Positions 37,127 through 49,643 of a DNA stretch of 64,000 nt are shown one piece after another. Origin of the DNA: Leptodactylus fallax (taxonomy: Eukaryota; Chordata; Amphibia; Anura; Leptodactylidae); NCBI GenBank assembly GCA_947044405.1, contig CAMRHE010000021.1:4820501-4884500 (forward strand), in the 5' to 3' direction. Position 1 is the first letter of the stretch; each line of letters opens with the position of its first letter. The notes below the pieces were generated by a model that was not told the DNA's origin, ran no database searches, and saw only the letters and a program-made list of their open reading frames with translations. The translations under genes were made by a program, and so were the position numbers.

Positions 37127-38346
37127 GCAGAAATTTCAAAGAGAATGTAATTTTAGTAGATAGGGAAGTTGGAGGAAAAGAGCCAAATAAGTGAAGAAAT
37201 AAGCATTTTGCTCTGATGTATCAGAAAGTTTCTTGTATCCACTTTCACTACTGATTTATGCAGAGTTTGATAAAAAAAAACAAAAACCTGGTTTCAGTGA
37301 CAAATTAGTGGGCAGGCTTAGCCTGTGTGATGTACAGCTCTGACCACAAGTGTACACCCACTGTGTGTTTGTTCTAAATTGCACAGTTATATCTGGATTT
37401 ACATACAAAGAGAGCAGAAACACTGCTCGAACACTGTTCTAGACCATATCAAGGCTCAGCAACAGAGAGCACTTTGCAGGGTAATAGAATATAGGTGGCT
37501 GGATCAGCTGTACAGGGCTGCTTCTAGCACCCCTATTGTACACACACGGATGGAAACACTTGCCTCATACCTTATATTGTGACCGGGCACTACTACTGCA
37601 GATCAGTGCAGTTTCATAGGGTAGAAGGGGTGAAGCACCTACAGGGACATTGTAGTTACATGATCATGAGTACACAGGTCCTGTGCCAAGCAGTACTTCA
37701 TTCCATCTTAATCACCGCTTGTGCTCCTGCCAGTCTGGGAGAGGTAGGTATGAGGAAAATCTTACTACCATAATGGAAAAAGGGTGGCTTGGTAGAGAAT
37801 GCTGCTGCAAGAAGAGAAGAGGTAAGTAGATTGCTGATGCAGCTGCTAATGGGAGAGAGATGGGTAGGTGCCATTAGAAGGGGTGTACAAGTTTTGCTTG
37901 ATACAGAGGATGCTGTCAGTATTGCCATAGCTATGCTGACGCTATTATCATCACACTTCTAGGCATGAGGAAATGGATGTTCCTAGGAAGTGTCAATGAC
38001 ATTGGGATTCACATGGCAAGGCTGCCATGTGTTCTTATGGTTTCACATGCTGGCAAAGGGATTAGTGGAAGTAGAAACAATGCAGGTAGAGTGGGGTTGA
38101 TACTTTTGGGTAGTTAACAGCTTTGGTTTATGGTTATGAATTACTTCTCTCTGTAACTACCAGCCTAAGGTGCACAGGGGAGCTGTATACACCTAGCAAT
38201 GTATGCAGTGCTGGCTGGTAAAGTGAGTTTACCTAGGAAGATTTTCTGTAAAAGGAAACTAAATCAAGTGGGTAAGAATACTTTGGTCTTGAGTTTTACA
38301 TTACCTGCTGATAGACCTATATATGGTCTTTTAATGGCGACTGGAT
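37127..38346. other. No gene recognised
   Basis: This is more GC-balanced than its neighbours. Frames of 60-77 codons lie on both strands at 37379-37928, with no recognisable family. It may be unclassified repeat. Confidence 0.4.
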
Positions 38347-38638
38347 TTAAAAAGAGTTTGTCAGCAGGAAAATCAGTATGAAACTAATGACAGTACCTTG
38401 TAGGAAGGCTTCTACACTTTCCAAAGATGCCTGTCTTATACTGCATGGTAGCTCAGTTTTCATGAAAATTAGTTTTATTCATATACAGATTAGCTGAGAA
38501 GGGCTTTAGTGTCATGTTTTCATGAAAATGGAACTGTAATGCAGAATAATAAAAGCATCTTTGGAAAGTGTACAAGCAGCCCTAGAAGGTACTGTCATTA
38601 GTTTCATACCAATGTACCTGCTGACAGACCCCCTTTAA
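38347..38638. mobile_element. T2-type foldback MITE, GTCAGCAGG subfamily
   Basis: TTAA lies at 38347-38350 and 38635-38638. The arms are about 85 bp: TTTGTCAGCAGGAAAATCAG to ACACTTTCCAAAGATGC on the left, mirrored on the right from GCATCTTTGGAAAGTGTAC to CCTGCTGACAGACC. A TTTTCATGAAAA pair fills the centre. The folding is strong enough to form an extended hairpin. Confidence 0.85.
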
Positions 38639-40732
38639 GCTTATTTACCACAGTTACCTTCATACAACAGACGATGGCAAAGAGATTAAGGATGGGCTTC
38701 TTTTCATGAGCCAGTGCTCTGTGCTTGCCCCCCCATGCTAAAATTTCCCAGACTGACCTTGGTGTAACTTTATCTTCAATGTTTCTAATGAATGAATTTA
38801 TGTCTGCTGTGTACCTTATATCATCTCAGTTACTGTATGTTATGCAATTACCTTCATAACGTTCTTACTGGCTTTATAAACCTCTTAAACCAGAAAACAG
38901 AAGGGTATTCAGTGTGATTTACAGTGTGGCACTGTGGCCGTGGGTTTGAATCCCACCAGGGAATCTACTTGTTTGTTTCAAATTTCTAGTTCAATGCAAG
39001 ACACAAGGTTTCTGGCCTGTGTGTCAGCTGGCTTGTGTGTAGACCAGGGTTGGGTCCAGGCAGAGTAGGTGGGTGCCTAGTTCACAGTTGTCAGGAAGAT
39101 TTATTGATAACAAAATAAACAATGTTCTTATTCAGTCTCTGTGTGATCATTTGCAGTGTTTGTAATGTATGGGAGGTATGTGTAATAAATAGGAATGCTG
39201 GGTATTTGTGAAGGGGATTAAATGAGTGAGTTTTCATCTGACAGCAATTGTGCATTTCATTAGGAACCGAGAGTGTTGGGGTACATTCAGAAGTCCCTGG
39301 GTTTGGCACCAATACAGCCTGGCCCACCTCTGATGTAGACTCTTCAGAGATCTACCCTGATGGTTTCCAATCACATTAGAAAAGATATGGTATACAACAT
39401 AGCCCCTACAACTTGGTGGAGTCCTGCTCAATTCTTACACTGATTGGTGGCTCCCTATGACTTACGCGAATGCAGTAGGTTTCCCATCACACGGGTACTA
39501 AGGATTATTATCATCACAGGGACAGGAAAAAATATAAATAGATACTTCTCCTGCATTAGGTTGCATACATCAGTATGCTATAAATAACGAATAGTGTAGG
39601 ACTGAATAGGCTCAGCTTGTAAATTAGTTTTCAGGATATTGTGGTAGACCCATCCTGCCTGCTGCATATTATTGCTGTCATGTAGATATGTATCCCACAG
39701 GTATATTTGATTTTTCTTAATAATATGATGCAATGAGGTCACTTCATTTTCTTCCTTCCTGGCTGGTCATTTCAGTTTCTCCTGTAGAGGGCAGTCTGCT
39801 TCCATCAAAGTACAATTTCTACTAAAAAATAATAATAAAAAAAAACATTTATAATAATTATTATTATTAAAATTATAACAGTTGAAGCCTGCAGAAACCA
39901 CATTGAGCTGCGGGATAGAGCGGTGGACCTGAAAGAACAAAAATATAGCAGTCATGTGCTGGTTGGGATTTTGCTGACCAATCTTAAGAGATTAAAATGA
40001 ATAAAATAGTAAGATAGCAAAAGATGATAAACAAAACACTATCCAGTGGGAGAAAATGATAATCCTCCACTGAGATGAAAGCTGCGGATCTAGATAAAAA
40101 GATTCTGTGAACAATAACAAAAAACTATGCTTAATTATACGGCAGAACAAAAGGAAATGCTGTATATACCAGCAGTAGCAGCATAATACGGCATAGTGTT
40201 TTGTATTCAAGTAATATTATTCAAGAGAAAAGACATTTTGTACGGGAACCTTTGCTTTGTGCTTGATCTGCAGTATCTCGCACATGAAGGATACCTTCAT
40301 TACTCTACCCAGTTGTTAAATCAGCTTCTAATTTTTGAAGTATCAGTTTATGTGAAATAGTCTACCTGCTGTTCTGAATGTTTGTAAAATAAAGCAGAGA
40401 CTCCAGGAATATCAATATTAATTTTGGACAATTTCATTCTAAGATAAAAGATGTTTTTTTTTTGTGATTATTTGTTTTTTGGTCTGCTTAGTTGGAAATA
40501 GGGAAAGACAAACAGCATGAAAAAGAGGTCAGAGGTTCTTGAGAATGATATGAAAACAAAACCAGGGGATGTAAATCTGAAGAGATGGCTTACTTTGAAA
40601 AAAAAAAAAAGCAAATTTCCAGCTATCACAAACTAATGATGTAGTGTAGAATTCAGTCTATTGTCTCTCTATCTTTCTATTGATTTGTTTGTTTATTGAT
40701 CTATCTATCTGTAAAAAAAACAGACAGACCTG
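38639..40732. other. About 2.1 kb with no gene recognised
   Basis: This is AT-rich DNA, with an AAT/ATT-rich patch at 39824-39880 and an A run near 40600. A tRNA-like piece (GGGTTTGAATCCCACCAGGG, about 38940) resembles a B-box but has no matching A-box. No protein was recognised. Confidence 0.45.
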
Positions 40733-40926
40733 GGCTTTAAGAAACACCCCCCTGACAATACTCTTCCATAGACTTGTACTATCAGGGAGGAGTTCCTCAC
40801 AGCCCAGCGATGACGCTGAGATATGAGGAACCGACATTAACGGCACAATATCTCTAGATTTATATACTGCTTTCTAGCGGTATATAAATCCACACATTGA
40901 TGAGGATGTGAAAGGTCCTCTTTAAG
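40733..40926. mobile_element. Probable T2-type MITE with inner palindrome
   Basis: The segment runs from GCTTTAAGAAACACCCCCCT to GGTCCTCTTTAAG and contains GATTTATATACTGC facing GCGGTATATAAATC at 40857-40891. The termini are unequal, so it may be two fragments. Confidence 0.45.
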
Positions 40927-41194
40927 TTAACCTTTATACAAAGGTCCTATAATAGACAACTGCAAAAAGATGCTGCAGCACTCTATAGTCCAAAAATATT
41001 GGAGACTTTACTCATTCATGCAATGCATCAATGAAATGTCGCACTGCATGAGTAAATACATTTTCCACTATTTTTGGATTGCAATAAGGGTACGACTATA
41101 TGGTGTGATCATGATGTGATGAAGACATAGCCAAAAGCATGGCCGCCATGCAAGCTATCTCTACGTCATTAATTCTTTACAAACTAATTGTTTA

Positions 41195-41514
41195 TTAAAG
41201 GTGTTGTCCTGGAAATGGACAAACTACGGAGGGGCCTGGGACAGTGTAACAATAGAAAAAAAAACACATACTCACCTGTCCCCTTTGCTTTGTTGTCTGC
41301 CACTGTAGTCCGAGGATGTCACCAGTCCCTCTCCAGCAACTGCTGAGGCCACTGACATGGAGTGCAGGGCTTCTGGTTGCTGAGGCATTGCGTGAGACCA
41401 AATAGACTGCAGTAGTGGATAACAGAGCACTGGGGACAGGTGAGTATGTTTTTTTTTTTTATTATTTTACACCTACCCTGGGCTCCTCTGTAGAGTGCTG
41501 GACAACCCCTTTAA
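41195..41514. mobile_element. T2-type MITE, textbook ends
   Basis: TTAAAGGTGTTGTCCTGG stands at the left and, reverse-complemented, TTAAAGGGGTTGTCCAGC at the right, with TTAA at 41195-41198 and 41511-41514. The inner arms ATACTCACCTGTCCCC and GGGGACAGGTGAGTAT form a hairpin. The length is 320 bp. It has no coding capacity. Confidence 0.9.
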
Positions 41515-42024
41515 GTGTTTTTAGTTAATCACTGTGTGTAACCTGTGAAACCATGGTACTATTAACTAGGAACACTCAATAAATAATCAGTTTGTAATGA
41601 ATTTTAATGTAATACTGAGGCAATTGGCATGGCCTCCTAGTTTTCATCCATATCATGAAGGCATTATGGCTGCTTCTCAGTCTTGTCAATAACACACCTT
41701 TTGATTGTACTTTAAGGTTACTTTTACGCCACAGTTCTTCATCCATTGTCCTTATCTGTCAGAGGATAAGAGCAATGGATGTCCACATTTGGCAGCTTGA
41801 CAAGAACAGATGGAAGACTTTTTGTTTATATCCATCATCATTTACTTCACTGTTAAAAAGAAAAACACTTCCGTCAGCTTTCCATTTTTTTAAACAAAGA
41901 AAAAATGCAGCATGGCATCAGTCTGGTATCCATTGTTCTGATCCTCTGGTGGATTGGAACAACTGATGAACAAGAGTAGTGGGAAACTAACCTTTTAAGG
42001 GTGCTGCAGTATCTTTCTATGCCA

Positions 42025-42028
<4 letters not shown>
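41515..42028. other. No gene recognised
   Basis: A 103-codon frame at 41655-41966 is not recognised and has no splice or homology support. Confidence 0.45.

Positions 42029-42077
<49 letters not shown>
42029..42077. repeat. (TCTA)n microsatellite
   Basis: About 12 tetranucleotide units, followed by a looser TCTT/TCTG tail. Confidence 0.95.
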
Positions 42078-42078
<1 letters not shown>

Positions 42079-42549
42079 CTATCTTTCTTTCTGTCTATTC
42101 ACCTATTTACTAGTTTTCAGCGACCTGTAGTTTTATATATGCAGTCATGCCGACCGTTTTTCCTTTCTGTTATAAACCAGAAGGCTGATTTGGTAAATAA
42201 GCTGAAATAATTGCATCTGCACAGCATGAATGTTTTACTTGTATTAGTGTTTATAAATCAAAAGTGAATACGTTTGCTCATTTAGAACTTACCAAATATT
42301 AAATCTATATAATGCATCACTGTATCACAAGTACATACCCCCCGTGTGTTTAATACTTCTGCAGTCTGCTTATTAGTTACATTAGTCATATATGCTGAAA
42401 AACATAGATCTATTTTGGTTGCAGAGCTACTGTAATACTGTGACTTAAAATTGGGACGTTCTACTCAAAATATAGGAGATTTCAGTCCGGATACATTGTG
42501 ATCCCAAAGAATATTCATTTTATGTTGCTGTAGTCTATATATTAAAGTT

Positions 42550-42672
42550 AAGCTCCCCTGATAACACTTTGACTCTGGATCACATGAGTGGCCCCACTCT
42601 ACTCCTCCTGCTTGTTCTTGGAGTAGAGTGAGGTTAGTCACGTGATCCTGAATCAGAGCATCAAGGGAGATA
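42550..42672. repeat. Short foldback element
   Basis: The arms TGACTCTGGATCACATGAGT and CACTCTACTCC face GGAGTAGAGTG and CACGTGATCCTGAATCAG around a 15-base loop. The outer arms (AAGCTCCCCTGAT, complement near 42664) continue the symmetry. It is probably a MITE; no target site is clear. Confidence 0.65.
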
Positions 42673-42859
42673 ATCTTGCTGAAGAATTTACATTCAGATG
42701 GCAGCAGGGTTTATTTAAATATCTTGGAGGTATATATCTGGAGATTTAGTGAATTTGTACCATCTTATTTACATCCCTTTTTTACAGCAGTCTCGGCAAA
42801 ATTTAACAGATTATAATGTACACTGATTATCATGGTTTGGTAAAATATATGTCTTACCT

Positions 42860-44110
42860 CATTTTTTATTTCATTTCCATAGGAAACCCTATTCTTCCAT
42901 TGTCCTTTTTTTTCATCTTTGACTAAAGCAGTCAGTATGTTTATATGGGGAAGTAGTAGGCCACAGAGAAGGCTGTCCACTCTTTATAAATGGCTAATGG
43001 ATACAGTGGAGTGGGTCCGCATCATTGTGCCCATGTCCTTATGAGAACTGTGGACTGCTTTAAGTGTTTTTCTATCAAAAATGGGTATGGATATAATTCA
43101 CAACATTGACTCTTACTCTTTAGGTAAGGGTTTTTGTTTGATTTAGGTAAGTTTTTACCTTGACTTGATCATCAGCATCGAGACCATTCCTCACCCAACA
43201 GTTTTTGGTGTTGTGGGATAAACAGGTGGCTCAATAGACTTTGATTCATAAGCCTGGCCCCTTCACTCCTCTTTCTGCTAGCCCTGTCTTTCCCTTGGCA
43301 GTAGGGGTTGAGTCTTTTTTAATATGGCCTAAGAAAGGTAACACATGCCTTGTACAAGTATTAACCAAAACTGGGGAATTGGCATCTATGGAGATTTTAC
43401 AGAGCTCTTGTTCAATAAATAGACTGTCATGGATTTCTTATTTCCAACTAGTTCTTTTTTAGTTGTTTTTTTTTTTTTTAATAAATTGCTATGCAGAGAA
43501 GAAATGGCATTGGAGTTCTATCTATTACAGCAAGAACCTCGTTTCATCCGTTATCTCCTCTTTACGACCTCCTGTCATCTTCTTTCACTTCCCCTCAGCA
43601 AACTTCTTTAATATCATGGGAGGAGGAACTTGGATGGCAAATTTTAGAGGCAGAATTGCAAAAGTCTTTCAAAACACACATAAATTACCAATATCATGTT
43701 CTAGTCAGGAAAAAGTTCTACAGATCTTGAGAGATCTAAAGATCTTGTCTCAATGGCACTGATATACTCAGTTCCTCCATAAGGGTTATCCAGTACAGTT
43801 GGATATATATAGCTGGTGCAGTACAGCTATTGGATTCATATTGCATATCTGGTGGGATTGCCCGAAGCTCTTACCTTTCTGGGAGAGCATAGTTGACCTG
43901 TATAATGCACTTACTGACTCTTCAATCAGAGCATGCCCAAAGATAGGCCTTTTATCTATAATTCCTGGGCATATCTCTGCTATAAATGAAAGCATACTTC
44001 ATCATTTCTTGACAGATGCTAGAGCAGTTGTGCCTCAACATTGGAAAAACACAGTAGTCCCCAATGGGGAGAAGAGGTTAATTATTTGATGATGATGATG
44101 ATGATGATGG
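42860..44110 (+). pseudogene. L1-type LINE, ORF2 C-terminal fragment
   Basis: The plus strand resembles the C-terminal half of L1 ORF2 in broken frames. It has MFIWGSSRPQRRLSTLYKWL (42937-42995), a GVESFLIWPKKG piece at 43306, and the clear zinc-knuckle-like end at 43799-44089: W-C-S-T, GFILHIWWDCPKLLPFWESI, and then ARAVVPQHWKNT. The usual CW-C spacing is altered (one cysteine is not visible). A GAT-repeat tail at 44088-44108 follows soon after the coding end, and more 3' UTR may extend to about 44340. Endonuclease and RT core are absent, as expected for a 5'-truncated insertion. Confidence 0.8.
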
Positions 44111-44695
44111 AAAATATAATAGCTAGAGATTCAGGGAAAGAGAAGTGTTTTAATACGAAAAGACCAGTCTTGGCTGTTTTTCGAGCTGGAGATGATTTTC
44201 TGTGATGGTTAAATAGATAATATTTTAAGTATGTTTTATATGCCACCATTTTTTAATCAAGTTGTTTGAGAATTATATTATGTTTATATGTATTCTATGT
44301 AATACAATAGGTTGATGTATGTGTTTGTTAACCTAAAAGGTGGGTGTGCCAGAAGTGACTTGGAGGTTACCACTCTTGATCATGGGCAGTTTATAGTATT
44401 TCCTTTTCCTGATCAACCCCTTTCAGGAGAGTCACTTGGTATAGTGCTAAAAAGGTTTTGCGAAAAGCAGATCAAAGATCTCTATGCTTGATATAAGAAT
44501 GTCTGAAAAAATGATGTTTCATGCATGCATGTAATAAAAGTTAGCGTGTCCTATATATGTTCTTTCGTCATTGAAATACGCTGGGTTATCAGTGGCATCT
44601 CATTTCAAATGATGCAGAAGATATCAAGAGTGGAGGGGAGAGATTGGCAACAATAAGTTAGGGCACTGCACTGAAGAATGAACACTCTGCAGACA
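44111..44695. other. Possible L1 3' UTR, then unassigned
   Basis: This is AT-rich with no coding signal. The first 200 bp may be L1 3' UTR, because they follow the ORF2 end directly. Confidence 0.4.
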
Positions 44696-44699
44696 TTTT

Positions 44700-44892
44700 A
44701 TTCAGGAGAAAAAGGTTTATAGGAGTAATATGTAAGCATGCACAACCATCTCTCCATGCAACCAGGAGATATGGGACCCTTGTTTTAGTAATCAGTGGGG
44801 ATCTCAGAGTTAGGACCCCCAACAATGAGATACTTATCACCTATCATGTGGAAAGCTGATAAGTTGTGATTGTGGATCAACCCCTTTCAATG
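44700..44892. mobile_element. T2-type MITE, right part
   Basis: GGACCCCCAACAATGAGATA, TCATGTGGAAAGCTGATAAG and ATCAACCCCTTTCAATG recall the right ends at 19447 and 34652. The TTAA is decayed to TCAA. Confidence 0.5.
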
Positions 44893-45069
44893 CCCTGCTA
44901 TTCCAGTGCCGCTTTCCATGCTCTTAACGGTCCATCCCTTCATGACCTTAACAGCCTCATTGATGGGTAATGTTTTTCTTTAATTTTATACAGTCTCTTT
45001 CCTTAAATCAATTAAAAAAAAACTTAGACAACCCCTTTAACCCATTTAGGACCCAGCCTAGTTTAAGCT

Positions 45070-45760
45070 TTAAAGAGAGTTAGATAGCAGGATCAGCCAT
45101 ACATATCTCACCACAAAACCTTGTAGTACCTTGTAGTAAAGTGGTACCTTTCCAATTCAGATGCGATATTCCAATGCAGAGCAATGGAGCATTATAGAAA
45201 TATGCAAATTAGTCCCAAATTCTGCTTGGGATGTTTCAGGTTGAAGTGCCCAGCCTCTCTTCCAGACCCCCCACCCCTCCACCATCCGCTGCCAGCCCCT
45301 CTGTCCCTTGTAAATAGCCTTGCCTTCTTAAATCCCTCTTCCCTGCCTCCAATCATGTGTCAAGCACATCATAATGCTTCCTAATTCTGGGGTATTCACT
45401 GTACAATTCATGTCTCTGGTGACTTTACAGCTCATGTGCCGGAATTAGGAAGTGCTGCAATGTATTTGAGACAGGGCTTGAGGAGAGAAGGATTTAAGAA
45501 AGAAATGGGTGTTTACACTAGATGGAGGAATCATTAAATGGTGAAAGGGTGGGTGCCTAGACAAGAGCCTTGGCACTTCAACCTGAAAGAAATGACCCAA
45601 GTAGCACTCGGGCTAATTTCCATGTTAGTAAAATGCTCAATTTCTTTGCATTGGAACATTCCATCAGAATACAAAATTTGCCATTTGAATCTGTGTGAAG
45701 TGCCCTGCGTGGCTGCGTGGTTAGTTTAGTATGGCTGATCCTGCTGACAGATTACCTTAA
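45070..45760. mobile_element. Large (691 bp) T2-type foldback
   Basis: TTAA lies at 45070-45073 and 45757-45760. The ends AGCAGGATCAGCCATA and TATGGCTGATCCTGCTGAC mirror one another. The symmetry continues inwards: ATGCAAATTAGTCCC and GGTTGAAGTGCCC against GGGCTAATTTCCATG and GCACTTCAACCTGAA; then CCTAATTCTGGGGTATTC against GTGCCGGAATTAGGAAG. Almost the whole element is one hairpin. It shares its GTCAGCAGG-type ends with 38347-38638. Confidence 0.85.
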
Positions 45761-46386
45761 ATGATGCAGCATTTTTTTTAGGTTTTCCATCTCTGTATTT
45801 TAACTTTTTTCTTTTTCTGTTGATGTATAAGAGTTTGCCTATTTTTACATGTTACCATTTTGTGGTACATATAATGTTTTCTTTAACTTTGGCTGTTTTT
45901 GGAGTGAATTTTCATAATTTTTTGTGTTTTGTCTTTTTGACATTTACTCTGCAGTAAAAAATAGGTTTTTCAGTGGGTCATTATGATTACAGTATCACAT
46001 TATTGTAGGTTGTATTACTTTTCATTAAATTGACAAAATAATCTTTTTTTATAAAACTAAAAAAAAAGAAATTTGCTATTTGTGTTCTGAGACATAACTA
46101 TTTTTCTTTGTATCTTTTTTTGAGGTAAGGTATAATTTTTATTGGTACCAAATTGTGGTACATATGACTTTGTTCACTTTTTAAAAAATTTCTGATTAAA
46201 AAAATAGGTCTGCATTTCTGCACTGCGTTTTGAGCAGCATTCACTGTATTGGATAAATAAAATACCTTTTATGGATGCAGTGGTACCAATTGTGTTTTAG
46301 TTTATTTTATTTATATAGAAAAGGGTGTTTTGGACTTGTAATACTTTTTAGAAAATATTTGTCTGTGTTCTACTTTCTTTTTTTCT
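45761..46386. other. No gene recognised
   Basis: This stretch is strongly T-rich and nothing in it was recognised. Confidence 0.45.
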
Positions 46387-46758
46387 TTAAAATGAATCTG
46401 TCACAAGGAAAATGCAGTGTAACCAGGAGGCATCATGTCATAGAGCAGAAGGAGCTAAACAGATTGATATATAAATTTGTGGGAAAGATTTGGTATAGGC
46501 TACATTTCACTCATTTAATCTCTGCTCTTTCTATGTTGATAAGTAAAGAAGGCGGTCCTATCATTGATTGACAGCCTCCCCTCTATTACTGTGCATGCAG
46601 AGATAGCTGTCAATTCTTGACTTTACAGCAAAGAAAGGGCAGGCATTTCAGTGGATAACTGACTATTTATACTGAATCATTTCCCTCAAAACTATATATA
46701 ATTCAGTTTTTCCTTCTCTATAATATGCTGCTTGCTGATTGCAATGCAGTCCCTTTAA
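46387..46758. mobile_element. Probable T2-type MITE
   Basis: TTAAAATGAATCTGTCACAA stands at the left and AGTCCCTTTAAG at the right (TTAA 46755-46758). The interior has GATTGACAGCC and GATAGCTGTCAAT, an inverted pair. The right end does not mirror the left well, so the outer border is provisional. Confidence 0.5.
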
Positions 46759-48289
46759 GAGTACTTGCTTGTGCAATAAACTGCAGTGCTTCTGGTTTAC
46801 AGTATATTTTATATTTAGCAGATACCTATTAGGTGCTGTTTCTGTCTGGGCCTACTAGGAATACATACATTGCCATTACAACCCCTTGCTTCCCCACAGT
46901 AGCATCCCAGGGGAACCTGAGGGCATAAGGGGTTAATCTGTCAGGATTATCTGTGCTGGCTCCTGTACAAAGTTACTATTAATAAATTAATAGCTCCTCA
47001 CATTATAATAGTTAAGCCTTCACTCACACTTGTGTATTTTGCCAAGTACAGTATTTTGCATTAATAAGCCAAAAACAGTAGGGACTGCAAATCACAGAAA
47101 TGATGCAGACTTTTCCATTATTCTTCTTTGGTCATGTTCCACTCCTAGTTTGCCTTTATAAATGCTTACACAAAGTACTAACCAAAATATGGACTTGTGA
47201 ACAGGAGCACAGCTATAAGGGCTTCAGTCGCTACCTGGCCTTGCAGGCTGAGGGCCGCAGATACCTCTTTATAATATATTAAAATACCATAATCATACAC
47301 AACACATGGTTAGTGGGGGCCCTGTTACACGTTTCACATTGGGGCCCCGGAGTGTGAATACTTTACAACTTAACAAAAGAGGAAATTTGTGTCTTGGAAT
47401 CTGTGAATTAAAGAGAAATGCTTTTTTAACATTTGATTTGAAAACAAAAGGCAGAACAAAACATAGAACTATGTAATTTTTCAGAACTTACCTAAACATT
47501 TGCATTCAAACCCCCTCTATATATTGTGATCATGGTTTATTTTTATAGCAGGTTTTGTTGTTGGCGGTTTGTTCTCATTTAGACGTATAATGTTGCCATT
47601 TCTCTACATTTTCTGTGTATCAGCTCTATAGCTGCAACTAAACCGAAATTAATCTGAGCATTTAAAGAAAAAGGGTGAAAAATAAGAGTTGCAGATTGCA
47701 GATAACAGTTTTACATCTGAATTGTGCTAAATGATGGACTGTTTAATTACTGACAAAATGCAGGTTGTTTGCACGCTTTACCTAATACATAACTTCTGCT
47801 TCTCTGCAATAATGTACAAGTTAATGTAGCTAAAGCATTCAGAGACAGAGTATGTTTTCTGCATAAAGAGCAAGAGTTTACATTTCATTGTTGTGCAGCA
47901 AGAGCACTTAATGTGTTTTATGCTGAAAGTGTCACGTTTAAAGTAGTATCAATGGTCATTAGTTCCTCAAATAAAATCGCTTTTTTAAAGGAAATCTGTC
48001 AGGAGGTCCCTTTTTACTTTGTATACACGGGTTGTACAAGATTAGAAACAAAGGTCTGCTATTTTATTTGCCAGAAACAGTACCACTCTTATCCATGGGC
48101 TGTATCTGGTATTGCAGCTTAGCCCCATTTACCAGCACAGAAAGAAAGACCAGCAGATGGCAGATCCTGCCAGGGCAGTGTGACCTAATGGCACTTTATG
48201 TACCTTTTTGATTTATGTGTGCGTCCCCTTGTGGTGTGCATAGCACATATTTTGTAACTATAATCTAAGTTGTATACTATACCTTTTTA
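46759..48289. other. No gene recognised
   Basis: Small repeat scraps occur: GGGGCCC near 47318 and 47340, a T2 end-like AAAGGAAATCTGTCAGGAGG at 47987, and a T2 interior at 48090-48120. No coding signal is present. Confidence 0.45.
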
Positions 48290-48474
48290 GATTGAACTGC
48301 CTCTTTCTACTTTTACCTTATGTTTTCCTGCTCCCCTTCCCTCTGCTAAATTAACTTTTCCTCTGAAAATCACTGAACTTCAGGACTCAGATGACTCATC
48401 TCTATAAAAGTCTATGGAGAGGGAAGGGGAGGAGTGAGCAGAGGTAGAGAGAGATAACAGTAGAAAACACAGGC
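48290..48474. repeat. CTCCATAG-core dispersed repeat
   Basis: The CTGCTCCCCTTCCCTCTGC side and the TCTATGGAGAGGGAAGGGGA side are complementary in part. This is the fullest copy in the window; see also 6880, 35585 and 49965. Confidence 0.45.
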
Positions 48475-48678
48475 TTAGGCTGCGGTCACAATAGCGTTGT
48501 GTGACTGTTCAGGGACTCCTCCCCCATTCGGCTTAAAATATGCAGAGAGAAAAGTCCTGCAAGCAAATTTCAGGTTTCTGCAGGTAACCGCTTTTTAAGC
48601 GGATAGGATTTCCTTTTTCTGGGTCCCCAAGTGGACCTGAAGAATGGAAACCCGAACGCTAGTGTGAACCTAGCTTTA
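48475..48678. mobile_element. GGTTCACA-family MITE
   Basis: The left end is TTAGGCTGCGGTCACAATAG, and the right end, reverse-complemented, is TAAAGCTAGGTTCACACTAG. Interior blocks AGAGAAAAGTCCTGCAAGC and TTTCTGCAGGTAACCGC are shared with 30142-30349. It is non-coding. Confidence 0.75.
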
Positions 48679-49314
48679 GACTGATGCTAGAGATGCATAG
48701 AAGGATTCTATATCTGTCATGTATGGTCCTGGGGTCAGAGAGACAGTTATAGAGCAGATTCTCCTCTTTCTAGCTAGTCTTCACCCATCTGTTTCTAGAT
48801 ACATCATGCAGAGGGGAAAAAAAACAGCTAAAAACTAGTGTTACTCCTCATCTGCACAGATATATTTTTTTTGTTACAGATTTTTCTACATTTTTGAAGT
48901 TAAAGCCAAGAGTGGTTTCTCCCTTCTGCTAAACCCATTGCTGGTTTTGGCAAAAAAAAAAAAAAAATGCCGCAAAAAACACTGCTTTTTCGCAAAGTGT
49001 GACCTCAGCCTAAGTTTGTCCTTCTAAAGCCCCTAACAAAAGATGATCACAACAAGCATGCAGTACCACCACAGGGGAATTGAAGAATGGCACCCAGTGA
49101 GATCTATGGACTGTCTGTATAATACATGCAGTATCCAGATTCCTCCAGATAGCCTCAAAGGTATTTCTCCAGGTTTAGAAAAAGATGAAAATCTAATGTG
49201 CTTAAATGGGTTTATGATTCCCAAAATAGGGATTTCACCTTATTGTCTGTGAGCTTCCAATTCTTAAGTTCTGCTCAAAATGGAAATGAATACCAGCTGA
49301 CTGGACACGAAAAC
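48679..49314. other. No gene recognised
   Basis: Mirrored 63- and 69-codon frames at 49033-49252 are not supported. There is an A run at 48950-48966. Confidence 0.45.
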
Positions 49315-49643
49315 ATGCAGGAATGCAGAGATAAGCATCTTCTTATAGATATGCAAATCAGCCTGCAAGTGCACTAGGGGCAGTAATAAGTACTCTCCTC
49401 TGAAACATCACTTCTTAAGCCATGATTGACATTTTCAGACTCTGCCTCCATCACAGTAAATCTGGCAAATGAGGTCCACTCCTAATGCACTTGCAGGATA
49501 AATTGGATGTCTATAAAAGATGATCACTGCATTGCATAATCAGTTTTGGGCCACAAAGGTATGTTTCTGCTCATATTAAAGACCCCCACACTGCACTATT
49601 ATTGGTTTGGGAGGCATTTTGGACCTTAAAAATCTCCATTTAA
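49315..49643. mobile_element. T2-type MITE, ATCAGGTCC subfamily, copy 2
   Basis: This parallels 36702-37126: GATTGACATTTTCAGACTCT, CCTGCAAGTGCACTAGG facing CCTAATGCACTTGCAGG, CCACAAAGGTATGTTTCTG and TTGGTTTGGGAGGC. The right end has TTAA at 49640-49643. The left terminus is not seen. Confidence 0.55.

Noticed and set aside
38930..38965. Second tRNA-derived SINE
   Set aside because: Only a B-box-like GGTTTGAATCCC is present; no A-box or body could be recognised.
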